Of a stretch of 64,000 bases of DNA, positions 19,628 to 32,126 are shown in pieces. The stretch's first letter is position 1. Each line of letters begins with the position of its first letter. A model generated the notes under the pieces. The model was not told where the DNA came from, made no database searches, and saw only the letters and a list, made by a program, of their open reading frames with translations. The position numbers and the translations under genes were made by a program. This stretch comes from Streptomyces sp. SirexAA-E (GTDB taxonomy: Bacteria > Actinomycetota > Actinomycetes > Streptomycetales > Streptomycetaceae): NCBI RefSeq assembly GCF_000177195.2, contig NC_015953.1, forward strand, positions 992,001-1,056,000, given 5' to 3'.

Positions 19628-19951
19628 TCAGGCGGCGGTGCCGCCGAACTCACGCTCCAGGGATGCGATCTGGTTGGAGCCGAGACCCCGGACCCGTCGG
19701 CTCTCGGAGATGCCGAGCCGCTCCATGATCTGCTTGGCGCGGACCTTGCCCACGCCGGGCAGGGACTCCAGGAGGGCGGAGACCTTCATCTTGCCGATGA
19801 CGTCGTTCTCCTGGCCCTGCTTGATGACCTCTTGGAGGGAGGCGCCGGAGTGCTTGAGTCGATTCTTGACCTCGGCCCGCTCCCGGCGAGCCGCGGCGGC
19901 CTTTTCGAGCGCGGCTGCGCGCTGTTCAGGGGTAAGGGGCGGAAGAGCCAC
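19628..19951 (-). CDS. sihf: Streptomyces integration host factor (sIHF)
   Basis: Nucleoid protein of 107 aa, the size and sequence type of actinobacterial mIHF/sIHF and unrelated to E. coli IHF. A long basic N-terminal helix (residues about 5-45) leads to the helix-two-turns-helix DNA-binding part with [18 protein letters not shown]. The tail [18 protein letters not shown] completes the fold. It binds double-stranded DNA, affects supercoiling and in Streptomyces influences development and secondary metabolism. Only 38 nt separate its stop from the gmk start. Confidence 0.95.
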   Translation of the reverse strand: MALPPLTPEQRAAALEKAAAARRERAEVKNRLKHSGASLQEVIKQGQENDVIGKMKVSALLESLPGVGKVRAKQIMERLGISESRRVRGLGSNQIASLEREFGGTAA

Positions 19952-20097
19952 GCCTACGTCACCTCGGATGTCGATCTGTCGGATACGGACCGGTGAGAAA
20001 CCTCATGGCTGCCCACCTGGTGAGCAACGGGCACGTTGTGCGCGTTGGCTCTCGACGGAGACTAGCGGCCATGGCCGCCGGAGTCAGCGAGAACGGA

Positions 20098-20137
20098 CGA
20101 AAAGTCCTGGTCAGCCTTACCCGACTAGGACTTTTCG
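20098..20137 (-). terminator. Inverted repeat / probable terminator downstream of pyrF
   Basis: Arms CGAAAAGTCCT (20098-20108) and its exact complement (20127-20137) flank an 18-nt loop, about 60-100 nt after the pyrF stop. In the minus-strand transcript the 3' arm reads AGGACUUUUCG, so it contains a T-run. It sits before sIHF and probably ends the pyr operon. Confidence 0.6.
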
Positions 20138-20195
20138 GTCATAACGACCCTGTTTTTTGGTCAGGATTCCGTCAACTCGATGTCACGTGGCATCG

Positions 20196-21035
20196 TCAGC
20201 CTTCCGAGACGGCCGTACGGACCTCGTCCGCGAACCGTCCGGCGGCTTCGCGCAGCCCTGACGCGTCCGGTCCGTGGCGCAGCACGCCCCGGCTCACGCT
20301 CGGCACCACGTTGCCCACCGAGGCGCCGAAGACGCGCGGCAGATCCGCGGGGGTGGCGCCCTGGGCACCGATGCCGGGAGCCAGCAGCGGCCCGTTGACC
20401 GCGAGGTCCGCGCCCGCGTCGGCGAGCGTGGCGCCCACGACCGCGCCGACGGAGCCGAGCGGGGTGGCCCCCGCGTTCTCGGCGGCCATGTGGTCGAGCA
20501 TCACCTGGGCCAGCGACCGGCCGTCCGCGGCGGTGGCGCGCTGTACCTCGGCGCCCTCCGGGTTGGAGGTGAGGGCGAGGACGAAGACCCCCGCGCCGGA
20601 GACGGCGGCGGCGTCGAGCGCCGGGCGCAGCGAGCCGAAGCCGAGGTAGGGCGAGACCGTGACCGCGTCGGAGAACAGCGGCGAGTCCTTGTCGAGGTAG
20701 GTGGCCGCGTAGGCGGCCATCGTGGAGCCGATGTCGCCGCGCTTGGCGTCCATCAGGACGAGGGCCCCGGCGGCCCGCGCCTCCTCGACGGCCTTCTCCA
20801 GGACCGCGACGCCGCGCGAGCCGAACCGCTCGAAGAAGGCGGACTGCGGTTTGAGCACGGCGACCCGGTCGGCCAGCGCCTCCACGACGGTCCGCGTGAA
20901 GCGCTCCAGGCCGGTGATGTCGTCGTTCAGGCCCCAGGAGGTCAGGAGCGAGGCGTGCGGATCGATGCCCACGCAGAGCGGCCCGCGGGTGTCCATGGCA
21001 TGGCGCAGCCGGGCGCCGAAGGGTTCGGGGGTCAC
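20196..21035 (-). CDS. pyrF: Orotidine 5'-phosphate decarboxylase
   Basis: Enzyme of 279 aa making UMP, the last step of de novo pyrimidine synthesis. It is the longer type 2 form found in actinobacteria and carries the catalytic VLMDAKRGDIGST motif with Lys and two Asp. GTG 21033-21035 overlaps the pyrD stop codon by 4 nt (GTGA), so the two are probably translationally coupled. It is the last gene of the pyr operon and is followed by an inverted-repeat terminator. Confidence 0.96.
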   Translation of the reverse strand: MTPEPFGARLRHAMDTRGPLCVGIDPHASLLTSWGLNDDITGLERFTRTVVEALADRVAVLKPQSAFFERFGSRGVAVLEKAVEEARAAGALVLMDAKRGDIGSTMAAYAATYLDKDSPLFSDAVTVSPYLGFGSLRPALDAAAVSGAGVFVLALTSNPEGAEVQRATAADGRSLAQVMLDHMAAENAGATPLGSVGAVVGATLADAGADLAVNGPLLAPGIGAQGATPADLPRVFGASVGNVVPSVSRGVLRHGPDASGLREAAGRFADEVRTAVSEG

Positions 21036-22141
21036 TGCACGGCCTTCCGTGTCTCGGCGCCGACGGCCTCGGCGAGGGTGGCGTAGGGCGAGGCGGCCAG
21101 GCGTGCGGCCAGCCCCTTGTGGATGGCGCGGGCATAGAACGGGCCCTCGTAGATGAAGGCGCTGTAGCCCTGGACGAGCGTGGCGCCGGCGAGGATGCGC
21201 TGCCAGGCGTCCTCGGCGTTCTCGACGCCTCCGACACCGACCAGGGTGATCCGGGTGCCCACCCGGGCGTACAGGCGGCTCAGGACCGTCAGGGACCGCT
21301 CCTTGAGGGGTGCGCCGGAGAGCCCGCCGGTCTCCCCGACCAGGGCCGGCGACGACTTCAGGCCGAGTCCGTCGCGGGCGATCGTGGTGTTGGTGGCGAT
21401 GATGCCGTCCAGGCCGAGCTCGACGGCGAGGTCGGCGACCGCGTCGATGTCGTCGTCGGCCAGGTCGGGGGCGATCTTGACGAGCAGCGGCACGCGGCGG
21501 CCGGTGACGGTCCGGTCGGCGGCCTCGCGTACGGCGGTGAGCAGCGGGCGGAGCGCCTCGGTGGCCTGGAGGTCGCGCAGGCCGGGGGTGTTGGGCGAGG
21601 AGACGTTGACGACGAGGTAGTCGGCGTGGGCGGCGAGCCGTTCGGTGGACTTCACGTAGTCCGCGGCCGCCTCGGCCTCGGGGACGGTCTTGGTCTTGCC
21701 GATGTTGACGCCGACCGTCGTACGGAAGACGGGCGTGCGGGCGGCCAGGCGCTCCGCGACGGCCGCGGAGCCCTCGTTGTTGAAGCCCATGCGGTTGATC
21801 AGCGCCCGGTCCGCGACGAGGCGGAACAGCCGCTTCTTCGGGTTGCCGGGCTGGGGTTCGCCGGTGACCGTGCCGATCTCGACGTGGTCGAAGCCGAGCA
21901 TCGACATGCCGTCGATGGCGACGGCGTTCTTGTCGAAGCCGGCGGCCAGCCCGAAGGGACCGTGCATCCGCAGCCCGAACGCCTCGGTGCGCAGCTCCTC
22001 GTAGCGGGGTGCGAGCGCGGCGGCGGCGAAGGTGCGCAGGACGGGGACGCGGGCGGCCAGGCGGATCCAGCGGAAGGCGAGGTGGTGCGCCTGCTCCGGG
22101 TCCATCCGCTTGAAGACGAGCTGGAAGAAGAGTTTGTACAT
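21032..22141 (-). CDS. pyrD: Dihydroorotate dehydrogenase (quinone), class 2
   Basis: FMN enzyme of 369 aa oxidising dihydroorotate to orotate at the membrane with quinone. The N-terminal [22 protein letters not shown] helical arm is characteristic of membrane-associated class 2 enzymes. [15 protein letters not shown] supplies the catalytic Ser region, and [12 protein letters not shown] lies near the phosphate site. The ATG 22139-22141 is directly preceded by an alternative GTG; GAGGA lies upstream at workable spacing for both. A hairpin separates it from carB. Confidence 0.96.
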   Translation of the reverse strand: MYKLFFQLVFKRMDPEQAHHLAFRWIRLAARVPVLRTFAAAALAPRYEELRTEAFGLRMHGPFGLAAGFDKNAVAIDGMSMLGFDHVEIGTVTGEPQPGNPKKRLFRLVADRALINRMGFNNEGSAAVAERLAARTPVFRTTVGVNIGKTKTVPEAEAAADYVKSTERLAAHADYLVVNVSSPNTPGLRDLQATEALRPLLTAVREAADRTVTGRRVPLLVKIAPDLADDDIDAVADLAVELGLDGIIATNTTIARDGLGLKSSPALVGETGGLSGAPLKERSLTVLSRLYARVGTRITLVGVGGVENAEDAWQRILAGATLVQGYSAFIYEGPFYARAIHKGLAARLAASPYATLAEAVGAETRKAVQ

Positions 22142-22160
22142 CACGGTGTCCTCATGAAGA

Positions 22161-22186
22161 GGGGGACACCGTTTCCGGTGTCCCCC
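22161..22186 (-). terminator. Intercistronic hairpin between carB and pyrD
   Basis: A perfect 11-bp stem, GGGGGACACCG with its complement, and a TTTC loop lie just upstream of the pyrD ribosome site. Because it is inside the operon it may act as a partial terminator, or as an mRNA stability element that sets pyrD-pyrF below the carbamoyl-phosphate genes. Confidence 0.55.
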
Positions 22187-22202
22187 TGGGGGCGGCGGGG
22201 CC

Positions 22203-25503
<3,301 letters not shown>

Positions 25504-25511
<8 letters not shown>

Positions 25512-26646
25512 GCTGGCCCTCCATCAGGGAAACGAAGCGGTCGAAGAGGTACGCGGCGTCGTGCGGGCCGGCGGCCGCCTCGGGGTGGTACTGGACGCTG
25601 AAGGCCGGCCGGTCCAGGAGCTGGAGCCCCTCGACGACCTGGTCGTTCAGGCAGACGTGGGAGACCTCGGCGCGGCCGAACTCCGTGTCGGACGGCTTGT
25701 CGAGGGGTGCGTCGACGGCGAAGCCGTGGTTGTGCGCGGTGACCTCGACCTTGCCGGTCGTGCGGTCCTGCACGGGCTGGTTGATGCCGCGGTGCCCGTA
25801 CTTCAGCTTGTAGGTGCCGAAGCCGAGGGCGCGGCCGAGGATCTGGTTGCCGAAGCAGATGCCGAAGAGCGGGGTCTTCCGCTCCAGGACGCCCCGCATG
25901 AGGGAGACGGGGTGGTCGGCGGTGGACGGGTCGCCGGGGCCGTTGGAGAAGAAGACGCCGTCCGGTCCGGCCGCGTAGACCTCGTCGAGGGTGGCGGTGG
26001 CGGGCAGCACGTGCACCTCGATGCCGCGCTCGGCCATCCGGTGCGGGGTCATGCCCTTGATGCCGAGGTCGATCGCGGCGACGGTGAACTTCTTGGTGCC
26101 GATCGCGGGGACGACGTAGGCCTCCTTGGTGGCGACCTCGGCGGAGAGGTCGGCACCGCTCATCTCGGGGGCCTGGCGCACCTTGGCGAGGAGCACGCCC
26201 TCGTCCTCGACCGCGTTGCCGGAGAAGATGCCGACGCGCATCGCGCCGCGCTCGCGCAGGTGGCGGGTGAGCGCGCGGGTGTCGACGCCGCTGATGCCGA
26301 CGACGCCCTGGGCGGCGAGCTCCTCGTCCAGGGTGCGGCGCGAGCGCCAGTTCGAGGGGAGGCGGGCGGGGTCGCGTACGACGTATCCGGAGACCCAGAT
26401 CCGCCGCGATTCGGCGTCCTCGTCGTTCACGCCGGTGTTGCCGACGTGCGGGGCGGTCATCACGACGACCTGGCGGTGGTACGAGGGGTCGGTCAGGGTC
26501 TCCTGGTAGCCGGTCATGCCGGTGGAGAACACCGCCTCGCCGAAGGTCTCCCCCACGGCCCCGTAGGCGCGGCCGCGGAAGGAGCGGCCGTCCTCCAGGA
26601 CGAGTACGGCGGGAGCTTCGGCGGCTCCCCGGGTGGAGGTCGTCAT
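25504..26646 (-). CDS. carA: Carbamoyl-phosphate synthase small subunit (glutaminase)
   Basis: Enzyme of 380 aa with an N-terminal CPSase small-chain domain and a C-terminal class I glutamine amidotransferase domain. The nucleophile cysteine is in [15 protein letters not shown] and the His-Glu pair in [15 protein letters not shown]. The usual GHQ after the nucleophile is GNQ here. It delivers ammonia from glutamine to CarB. ATG 26644-26646 overlaps the stop of the upstream membrane-protein gene by 4 nt. Confidence 0.97.
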
Positions 26647-27221
26647 CGTGCGGTGCCTTCCGTAGTGCTGGTGAGGTGGTTGACGGCGTCGACCCAGGCC
26701 TGGTGCTCGGCCGCGTGGTCGGAGCGGAACCCGGAGTCGACCAGCGTCTCGCCGTGGGCCCAGGTGATGACCAGGAGGCCGCCCTCGGGCAGGACCTTCC
26801 CGGCGAGCGCCTTGTCGAGCCGGGCCTCGCGCAGGGCGGCGGCCGGGACGAAGAAGTCGGCCGCGCCGGGACGTACGACGTCCAGGCCCTGCTCGGTGAG
26901 GGTGAGCTCGACCCGGCTGCGGGTGCCGAGGCCGTGGGCGACGATCCGGTCGAGCCACTGGCCCGCCGTCGTCGAGGCGTGGTAGCGGCCGTGGAGTGTC
27001 AGCAGCGGCTCGCGGTCCGCGAAGCCGTCCGGGGTGGTGGCGAGCTCGGGCAGGCCGGACTGGAGCCTTCCGCGCCATTTCCATCCCTGGCGCATCAGCC
27101 AGTAGACGAAGGCGATGAAGAGGATCAGTCCGACGACCCAGCTGATGCGGGCGGACCAGTCCGTCACATCGGCCGACTTCTGCTCGGCGGCCAGTTGGTA
27201 CAGGGGGTTGAGTGTTGTCAC
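26643..27221 (-). CDS. Membrane-anchored protein of the pyr operon, function unknown
   Basis: Protein of 192 aa with one strong membrane helix at residues about 28-46 ([16 protein letters not shown]). Behind it is a cytoplasmic-looking beta-rich domain of about 130 residues that suggests a PH-like fold. It overlaps the pyrC stop by 4 nt at its GTG start (27219-27221) and carA by 4 nt at its end, so it is fully embedded in the operon. No catalytic motif is visible. Its placement suggests a role tied to pyrimidine or envelope metabolism, but I cannot assign one. Confidence 0.8.
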   Translation of the reverse strand: MTTLNPLYQLAAEQKSADVTDWSARISWVVGLILFIAFVYWLMRQGWKWRGRLQSGLPELATTPDGFADREPLLTLHGRYHASTTAGQWLDRIVAHGLGTRSRVELTLTEQGLDVVRPGAADFFVPAAALREARLDKALAGKVLPEGGLLVITWAHGETLVDSGFRSDHAAEHQAWVDAVNHLTSTTEGTAR

Positions 27222-28504
27222 GCGAGCTTCCCGTCGACGACCGTGGCACGGCCCCGCAGGAAGGTGTGGGTCACTCGGCCCGGCAGCTCGCGACCCTTGT
27301 AGGGGGTGTTGCGGCTGCGCGAGGCGAAGCCCGCGGGGTCCACCGTTCCACGGTATGACGGATCGACCAGAGTGAGGTTGGCGGGCTCACCCGCCGAGAC
27401 GGGCCGGCCGTGTCCTTCGAGGCGTCCGATGGCCGCCGGGCGGACCGACATGCGGTCGGCCACACCCGCCCAGTCGATCAGTCCGGTGTCCACCATGGTC
27501 TGCTGGACCACCGAGAGCGCGGTCTCCAGGCCGACCATGCCCATGGCGGCCGCCGCCCACTCGCAGTCCTTGTCCTCGTGCGGGTGCGGGGCGTGGTCGG
27601 TGGCGACGCAGTCGATCGTGCCGTCGGCGAGGGCCTCGCGCAGGGCCATGACGTCGGCCTCGGTGCGCAGCGGCGGGTTCACCTTGTAGACGGGGTCGTA
27701 GGAGCGTACGAGCTCGTCGGTGAGGAGCAGGTGGTGCGGGGTGACCTCGGCGGTGACGTCCCAGCCCTTGGACTTGGCCCAGCGGACGATCTCCACGGAG
27801 CCGGCGGTCGACAGGTGGCAGATGTGGACCCGGGAGCCGACGTGGGCGGCGAGCAGGACGTCACGGGCGATGATCGACTCCTCGGCGACGGCGGGCCAGC
27901 CGCCGAGACCGAGCTCGGCCGAGACGACGCCCTCGTTCATCTGGGCGCCCTCGGTGAGGCGGGGCTCCTGGGCGTGCTGGGCGACGACACCGTCGAACGC
28001 CTTCACGTACTCCAGGGCGCGGCGCATGATCACGGCGTCGTCGACGCACTTGCCGTCGTCGGAGAAGACCTTCACGCCGGCGGCGGAGTCGTGCATGGCG
28101 CCGAGCTCGGCGAGCTGCTTGCCCTCCAGGCCGACGGTGACGGCGCCGACGGGCTGCACGTCGCAGTAGCCGGACTCCTTGCCGAGCCGCCAGACCTGCT
28201 CGACGACGCCGGCGGTGTCGGCGACGGGGAAGGTGTTGGCCATGGCGTGCACGGCGGTGAAGCCGCCCGCGGCCGCGGCCCTGGTGCCGGTGAGGACGGT
28301 CTCGGAGTCCTCGCGGCCGGGCTCGCGCAGGTGGGTGTGCAGGTCGACGAGGCCGGGCAGCAGGATCTGGCCGGCCGCCTCGACCACGGTGGCGTCACCG
28401 GCCTCGATGCCGGTGCCGACCTGCGTGATGCTCTCGCCCTCGATCAGCACGTCGGCCGGCTCGCCGCCGAGGATCTTCGCGCCGCGGATCAGGATCGTGC
28501 TCAT
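27218..28504 (-). CDS. pyrC: Dihydroorotase
   Basis: Zinc amidohydrolase of 428 aa closing carbamoyl-aspartate to dihydroorotate. Metal ligands are visible at His56 and His58 ([10 protein letters not shown]), in the AQHAQEP and HICHLST segments, and at the final Asp in CVATDHAPH. This is the class I, longer type. ATG 28502-28504 begins at [13 protein letters not shown] and lies 2 nt after the pyrB stop. The 3' end overlaps the membrane-protein gene by 4 nt. Confidence 0.97.
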   Translation of the reverse strand: MSTILIRGAKILGGEPADVLIEGESITQVGTGIEAGDATVVEAAGQILLPGLVDLHTHLREPGREDSETVLTGTRAAAAGGFTAVHAMANTFPVADTAGVVEQVWRLGKESGYCDVQPVGAVTVGLEGKQLAELGAMHDSAAGVKVFSDDGKCVDDAVIMRRALEYVKAFDGVVAQHAQEPRLTEGAQMNEGVVSAELGLGGWPAVAEESIIARDVLLAAHVGSRVHICHLSTAGSVEIVRWAKSKGWDVTAEVTPHHLLLTDELVRSYDPVYKVNPPLRTEADVMALREALADGTIDCVATDHAPHPHEDKDCEWAAAAMGMVGLETALSVVQQTMVDTGLIDWAGVADRMSVRPAAIGRLEGHGRPVSAGEPANLTLVDPSYRGTVDPAGFASRSRNTPYKGRELPGRVTHTFLRGRATVVDGKLA

Positions 28505-28506
28505 GG

Positions 28507-29514
28507 TTACTTGTTCTCCTCGGTACGGGCGGCGGCGGACGGCAGGGCGGTCTCGGAACCGCCCAGCAGCAGGTACAGGACGGCCATGCGGACGGACACC
28601 CCGTTGGCGACCTGCTCGACGGCGGTGCAGCGGCCGGAGTCGGCGACCTCGGCGGTGATCTCCATGCCGCGGTTCATCGGGCCGGGGTGCATCACGACGG
28701 CGTGCTCCGGCATCTTCGCCATGCGCAGGCCGTCCAGGCCGTAGCGGCGGGAGTACTCGCGCTCGGTCGGGAAGTACGCGGCGTTCATCCGCTCGCGCTG
28801 CACCCGGAGCATCATGACGGCGTCCGAGGCGGGCAGCACGTCGTCCAGGCTGTAGCTGACCTCGCAGGGCCACCGCTCGACACCGACCGGTACGAGGGTG
28901 GGCGGGGCCACCAGGGTGACCTGGGCACCGAGCGTGGTCAGCAGGTGGACGTTGGAACGGGCGACACGGCTGTGCAGGATGTCGCCGACGATCGTGACCC
29001 GGCGGCCGTCGAGGTCCTTGCCGAGCCCGGCGTCGGCACCCACCAGCCTGCGGCGGATCGTGAAGGCGTCCAGCAGCGCCTGGGTGGGGTGCTCGTGGGT
29101 GCCGTCACCGGCGTTGACGACGGCGCCGTCGATCCAGCCCGAGGTGGCGAGGCGGTACGGGGCCCCGGAGGAGCCGTGCCGGATGACGACGGCGTCGGCG
29201 CCCATGGCCTCCAGGGTCAGGGCGGTGTCCTTGAGGGATTCGCCCTTGGAGACCGACGAGCCCTTGGCGGAGAAGTTGATGACGTCGGCGGAGAGCCGCT
29301 TGGCGGCGGCCTCGAAGGAGATGCGGGTGCGCGTCGAGTCCTCGAAGAAGAGGTTGACGACGGTACGGCCGCGCAGGGTGGGGAGCTTCTTGATCGGCCG
29401 GTCGGCGACCCGGGCCATCTCCTCGGCGGTGTCGAGGATCAGGACGGCGTCGTCGCGGGTGAGGTCCGCGGCCGAGATGAGGTGACGGGGGTTTCCCCCG
29501 GGAGAGCGCAGCAT
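28507..29514 (-). CDS. pyrB: Aspartate carbamoyltransferase catalytic subunit
   Basis: Enzyme of 335 aa joining carbamoyl phosphate and aspartate. The carbamoyl-phosphate loop FFEDSTRTR is at residues 56-64, HPTQALLD in the middle, and [11 protein letters not shown] near the C-terminus. There is no pyrI regulatory subunit gene here, so control is probably through PyrR. The ATG is at 29512-29514, and 91 nt separate it from pyrR. Confidence 0.98.
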   Translation of the reverse strand: MLRSPGGNPRHLISAADLTRDDAVLILDTAEEMARVADRPIKKLPTLRGRTVVNLFFEDSTRTRISFEAAAKRLSADVINFSAKGSSVSKGESLKDTALTLEAMGADAVVIRHGSSGAPYRLATSGWIDGAVVNAGDGTHEHPTQALLDAFTIRRRLVGADAGLGKDLDGRRVTIVGDILHSRVARSNVHLLTTLGAQVTLVAPPTLVPVGVERWPCEVSYSLDDVLPASDAVMMLRVQRERMNAAYFPTEREYSRRYGLDGLRMAKMPEHAVVMHPGPMNRGMEITAEVADSGRCTAVEQVANGVSVRMAVLYLLLGGSETALPSAAARTEENK

Positions 29515-29605
29515 CTGGGAGGGGCTCCGTGGAAGGTGGAGGATTCAGGCATGCGGGCGTGCGGAAGCAGCCGTACCGCCGAGAGGGCGTACGGGGTGCG
29601 GGAAG

Positions 29606-30190
29606 CTACTGCTCGCCTGCCGGGACGGCCGGCTTGACACCGAGCAGCACGGCGTCGCGGCCGTCCTCCTCGGCGAGCTGGACCTTGACCGTCTCCCGCA
29701 GCGACGTGGGGAGGTTCTTGCCGACGTAGTCGGCGCGGATCGGGAGTTCGCGGTGACCGCGGTCGACGAGGACCGCGAGCTGCACGGCGCGGGGCCTGCC
29801 GATGTCGCCGAGCGCGTCCAGGGCGGCACGGATCGTGCGGCCGGAGAAGAGCACGTCGTCGACGAGGACGACGAGCCGTCCCTCGATGCCGTCGGCGGGG
29901 ATGTCGGTCCGGGCGAGGGCGCGGGCGGGGCGCATGCGCAGGTCGTCGCGGTACATCGTGATGTCGAGCGATCCGACGGGCGTCGCGCGTCCGGTGATCT
30001 CCTCGAGCTTCCCGGCGATCCGGCGGGCGAGGAAGACGCCCCGCGTCGGGATGCCGAGCAGTACCACGTCGTCGGCGCCCTTGGCGCGTTCGACGATCTC
30101 GTGGGCGATGCGGGTGAGGACCCGGGCGATGTCGGGGGCCTCGAGAACGGGCCGGGCGGTGTCGCCGGGCTGGTCATGCTGCGTGTCCAT
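29606..30190 (-). CDS. pyrR: PyrR bifunctional pyr regulator / uracil phosphoribosyltransferase
   Basis: Protein of 194 aa with a phosphoribosyltransferase fold. The PRPP-binding loop is [17 protein letters not shown] and the substrate flap region is [13 protein letters not shown]. In the family it binds UMP/UTP and pyr mRNA, and it can also salvage uracil. ATG 30188-30190 has AAGGAGG at 30201-30207. It is first in the operon, divergent from bldD, and a match to the PyrR RNA motif lies just upstream of its own ribosome site. Confidence 0.96.
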   Translation of the reverse strand: MDTQHDQPGDTARPVLEAPDIARVLTRIAHEIVERAKGADDVVLLGIPTRGVFLARRIAGKLEEITGRATPVGSLDITMYRDDLRMRPARALARTDIPADGIEGRLVVLVDDVLFSGRTIRAALDALGDIGRPRAVQLAVLVDRGHRELPIRADYVGKNLPTSLRETVKVQLAEEDGRDAVLLGVKPAVPAGEQ

Positions 30191-30211
30191 AAGAAACGGA
30201 CCTCCTTCTCC

Positions 30212-30222
30212 GCCTCACTGGA
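30212..30222 (-). promoter_or_regulatory. PyrR-binding RNA motif next to the pyrR ribosome site
   Basis: In the minus-strand transcript this reads UCCAGUGAGGC, matching the PyrR recognition pattern UCCNGNGAGGY. It is presented in a small hairpin loop closed by CCG/CGG. The Shine-Dalgarno AAGGAGG begins only 4 nt after it. No terminator/antiterminator pair is evident, so translational repression, as reported for mycobacterial PyrR, fits better than attenuation. Confidence 0.6.
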
Positions 30223-30321
30223 CGGTCGTTAAAGGACGTCGGATGTACGTCCGATACGTTACCAGGGCGGGCACGACGTCCCGGCCGCGCCCCCGGGGGC
30301 CGCGGGTCCGGACCTTTCGGC

Positions 30322-30364
30322 TTGACGCGAGCAAGTAACGCTGCGTAACCTCACAGTGAGTTAC
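30322..30364 (+). promoter_or_regulatory. bldD promoter with BldD boxes
   Basis: A sigma-70-like pair TTGACG (30322-30327) and TAACCT (30346-30351), 18 nt apart, precedes bldD by about 60 nt. GTAACGCTGCGTAAC (30335-30349), a near-perfect BldD-box dyad, overlaps the spacer and -10. A second weaker dyad TCACAGTGAGTTAC follows at 30351-30364. This fits the known autorepression of bldD. Confidence 0.75.
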
Positions 30365-30410
30365 CAGCCACGCGGCCCAGCCGCAGAATGTCCAGCGTCC
30401 GGGGAGCCTT

Positions 30411-30911
30411 ATGTCCAGCGAATACGCAAAGCAGCTCGGGGCCAAGCTCCGCGCCATCCGCACCCAGCAGGGCCTCTCCCTCCACGGCGTGGAGGAGAAG
30501 TCGCAGGGCCGCTGGAAGGCCGTCGTGGTCGGCTCGTACGAGCGCGGCGACCGCGCGGTGACCGTACAGCGTCTCGCCGAGCTGGCCGACTTCTACGGGG
30601 TCCCGGTGCAGGAGCTCCTGCCCGGCACGACCCCCGGCGGGGCCGCCGAGCCGCCGCCGAAGCTCGTCCTTGACCTGGAGCGCCTCGCCCACGTCCCGCC
30701 GGAGAAGGCCGGCCCGCTCCAGCGCTACGCGGCGACGATCCAGAGCCAGCGCGGCGACTACAACGGCAAGGTGCTGTCGATCCGCCAGGACGACCTGCGC
30801 ACCCTGGCCGTGATCTACGACCAGTCGCCGTCCGTGCTCACGGAGCAGCTGATCAGCTGGGGCGTGCTGGACGCCGACGCGCGCCGCGCGGTGGCCCACG
30901 AAGAGGGCTGA
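30411..30911 (+). CDS. bldD: Developmental master repressor BldD
   Basis: Protein of 166 aa that represses sporulation genes during vegetative growth. An N-terminal XRE-type helix-turn-helix covers about residues 8-70. The C-terminal domain (about 85-166) carries the bipartite c-di-GMP signature Arg114-Gly-Asp116, eight residues, then Arg125-Gln-Asp-Asp128, exactly as described for Streptomyces BldD. A tetrameric c-di-GMP cage joins two subunits. GGGGAG lies before the ATG. It diverges from pyrR and ends at a long terminator. Confidence 0.98.
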   Translation: MSSEYAKQLGAKLRAIRTQQGLSLHGVEEKSQGRWKAVVVGSYERGDRAVTVQRLAELADFYGVPVQELLPGTTPGGAAEPPPKLVLDLERLAHVPPEKAGPLQRYAATIQSQRGDYNGKVLSIRQDDLRTLAVIYDQSPSVLTEQLISWGVLDADARRAVAHEEG

Positions 30912-30931
30912 CCGGCCTCACACCGCACCCA

Positions 30932-30975
30932 GGACGCCGGGCAGGCGGGGCAGACGCCCCGACCGCCCGGCGTCC
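30932..30975 (+). terminator. Long hairpin terminator downstream of bldD
   Basis: An 11-bp outer stem (GGACGCCGGGC with its complement) encloses an inner GGGGC/GCCCC stem. It begins 21 nt after the bldD stop. Confidence 0.75.
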
Positions 30976-31007
30976 GTCGTTTCCGGGGACCGGGCCCGCG
31001 CTCATGC

Positions 31008-31043
31008 CGAAGGGCCCACGGCCGCTCGGCCGTGGGCCCTTCG
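31008..31043. terminator. Shared terminator between bldD and nusB
   Basis: A perfect 16-bp stem, CGAAGGGCCCACGGCC with its complement, and a GCTC loop lie 22 nt from the nusB stop, between converging genes. It is a second, bidirectional terminator. Confidence 0.88.
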
Positions 31044-31064
31044 TGGGGCGTACGCCACCGCGTG

Positions 31065-31496
31065 CTACTGCTCGCGGCGCAGATTCGCCTTGAGGTCCTT
31101 GAAGCGGGCCAGCAGGCCGTTCACGAAGGACGGTGAGTCGTCCGTGGAGAACTCCTTGGCGAGCTGGACGGCCTCGTCGATCACCACGGCGTCGGGGGTC
31201 GAGTCCATCCAGATCAGCTCGTAGGCGCCGAGCCGCAGGATGCTCCGGTCGACGACCGGCATGCGGTCTATCTCCCAGTCCACCGCGTAGGTGACGATGA
31301 GGTCGTCGATGCGGTCCGCGTACTGCGCGTACCCCTCGACGAGCTCCATCGTGAATTCGCCGACCGGCGGCTGACGGTCGTCGGTCCGCGAGAGCCGTAC
31401 CCAGTCCGCGAGGACCGTCTGCACGGACTCACCGCGCTGGTCGGCCTCGAAAAGGATCTGGAAGGCGCGCTTGCGGGCCTTGTTCCGGGCAGCCAC
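31065..31496 (-). CDS. nusB: Transcription antitermination factor NusB
   Basis: All-helical protein of 143 aa. The RNA-binding N-terminus is ARNKARKRAFQILFEADQRG, and the C-terminal VIDEAVQLAKEFSTDDSPSFVNGLLA motif is typical. It binds boxA RNA with NusE (S10) in rRNA antitermination. The GTG start lies 2 nt after the efp stop, indicating co-translation with efp, an arrangement common in bacteria. Confidence 0.96.
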   Translation of the reverse strand: MAARNKARKRAFQILFEADQRGESVQTVLADWVRLSRTDDRQPPVGEFTMELVEGYAQYADRIDDLIVTYAVDWEIDRMPVVDRSILRLGAYELIWMDSTPDAVVIDEAVQLAKEFSTDDSPSFVNGLLARFKDLKANLRREQ

Positions 31497-31498
31497 GG

Positions 31499-32065
31499 TT
31501 AGCTGTTCACCCGGCCGAGGTAGTCGCCCGTGCGGGTGTCGACCTTGATCTTCTCGCCGGTGGTGATGAAGAGCGGGACACCGATCTCGTAGCCGGTCTC
31601 CAGGGTGGCGGGCTTGGAGCCACCGGTGGAGCGGTCGCCCTGCACGCCCGGGTCGGTGTGCTGGATGGTCAGCTCGACCGCGGCGGGCAGCTCGACGTAG
31701 AGCACCTCGCCCTCGTGCTGCGCGACGGAGGCGGTGAAGCCCTCGATCAGGAAGTTGGCGGCGTCGCCGACGGCCTTGCGGTCGACCATCAGCTGGTCGT
31801 ACGTGTCCATGTCCATGAAGACGAAGTACTCGCCGTCCATGTACGAGAACTGCATGTCGCGGCGGTCAATGGTGGCCGTTTCGACCTTCACGCCGGCGTT
31901 GAACGTCTTGTCGACGACCTTGCCGGAGAGCACGTTCTTGAGCTTGGTGCGCACGAAGGCGGGGCCCTTGCCGGGCTTGACGTGCTGGAACTCGACGACG
32001 GACCAGAGCTGGCCTCCGTCGAGCTTGAGCACCAGGCCGTTCTTGAGGTCGTTCGTGGAAGCCAC
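31499..32065 (-). CDS. efp: Elongation factor P
   Basis: Three-domain OB-like protein of 188 aa that relieves ribosome stalling at polyproline. The KOW-like domain I contains the loop [12 protein letters not shown], with Lys32 at or near the position modified in other bacteria. The C-terminal signature includes [21 protein letters not shown]. The GTG start 32063-32065 begins ASTNDLKNG. Many proteins encoded in this window have Pro-rich tails (RelA, MltG, the P-loop protein), which are natural EF-P substrates. Confidence 0.97.
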   Translation of the reverse strand: MASTNDLKNGLVLKLDGGQLWSVVEFQHVKPGKGPAFVRTKLKNVLSGKVVDKTFNAGVKVETATIDRRDMQFSYMDGEYFVFMDMDTYDQLMVDRKAVGDAANFLIEGFTASVAQHEGEVLYVELPAAVELTIQHTDPGVQGDRSTGGSKPATLETGYEIGVPLFITTGEKIKVDTRTGDYLGRVNS

Positions 32066-32126
32066 GGTTGCGGAATCTCCTGGACTGAAGCTGGTGGACG
32101 ACAAAGGATGCGCGCGAGGATCTCTC

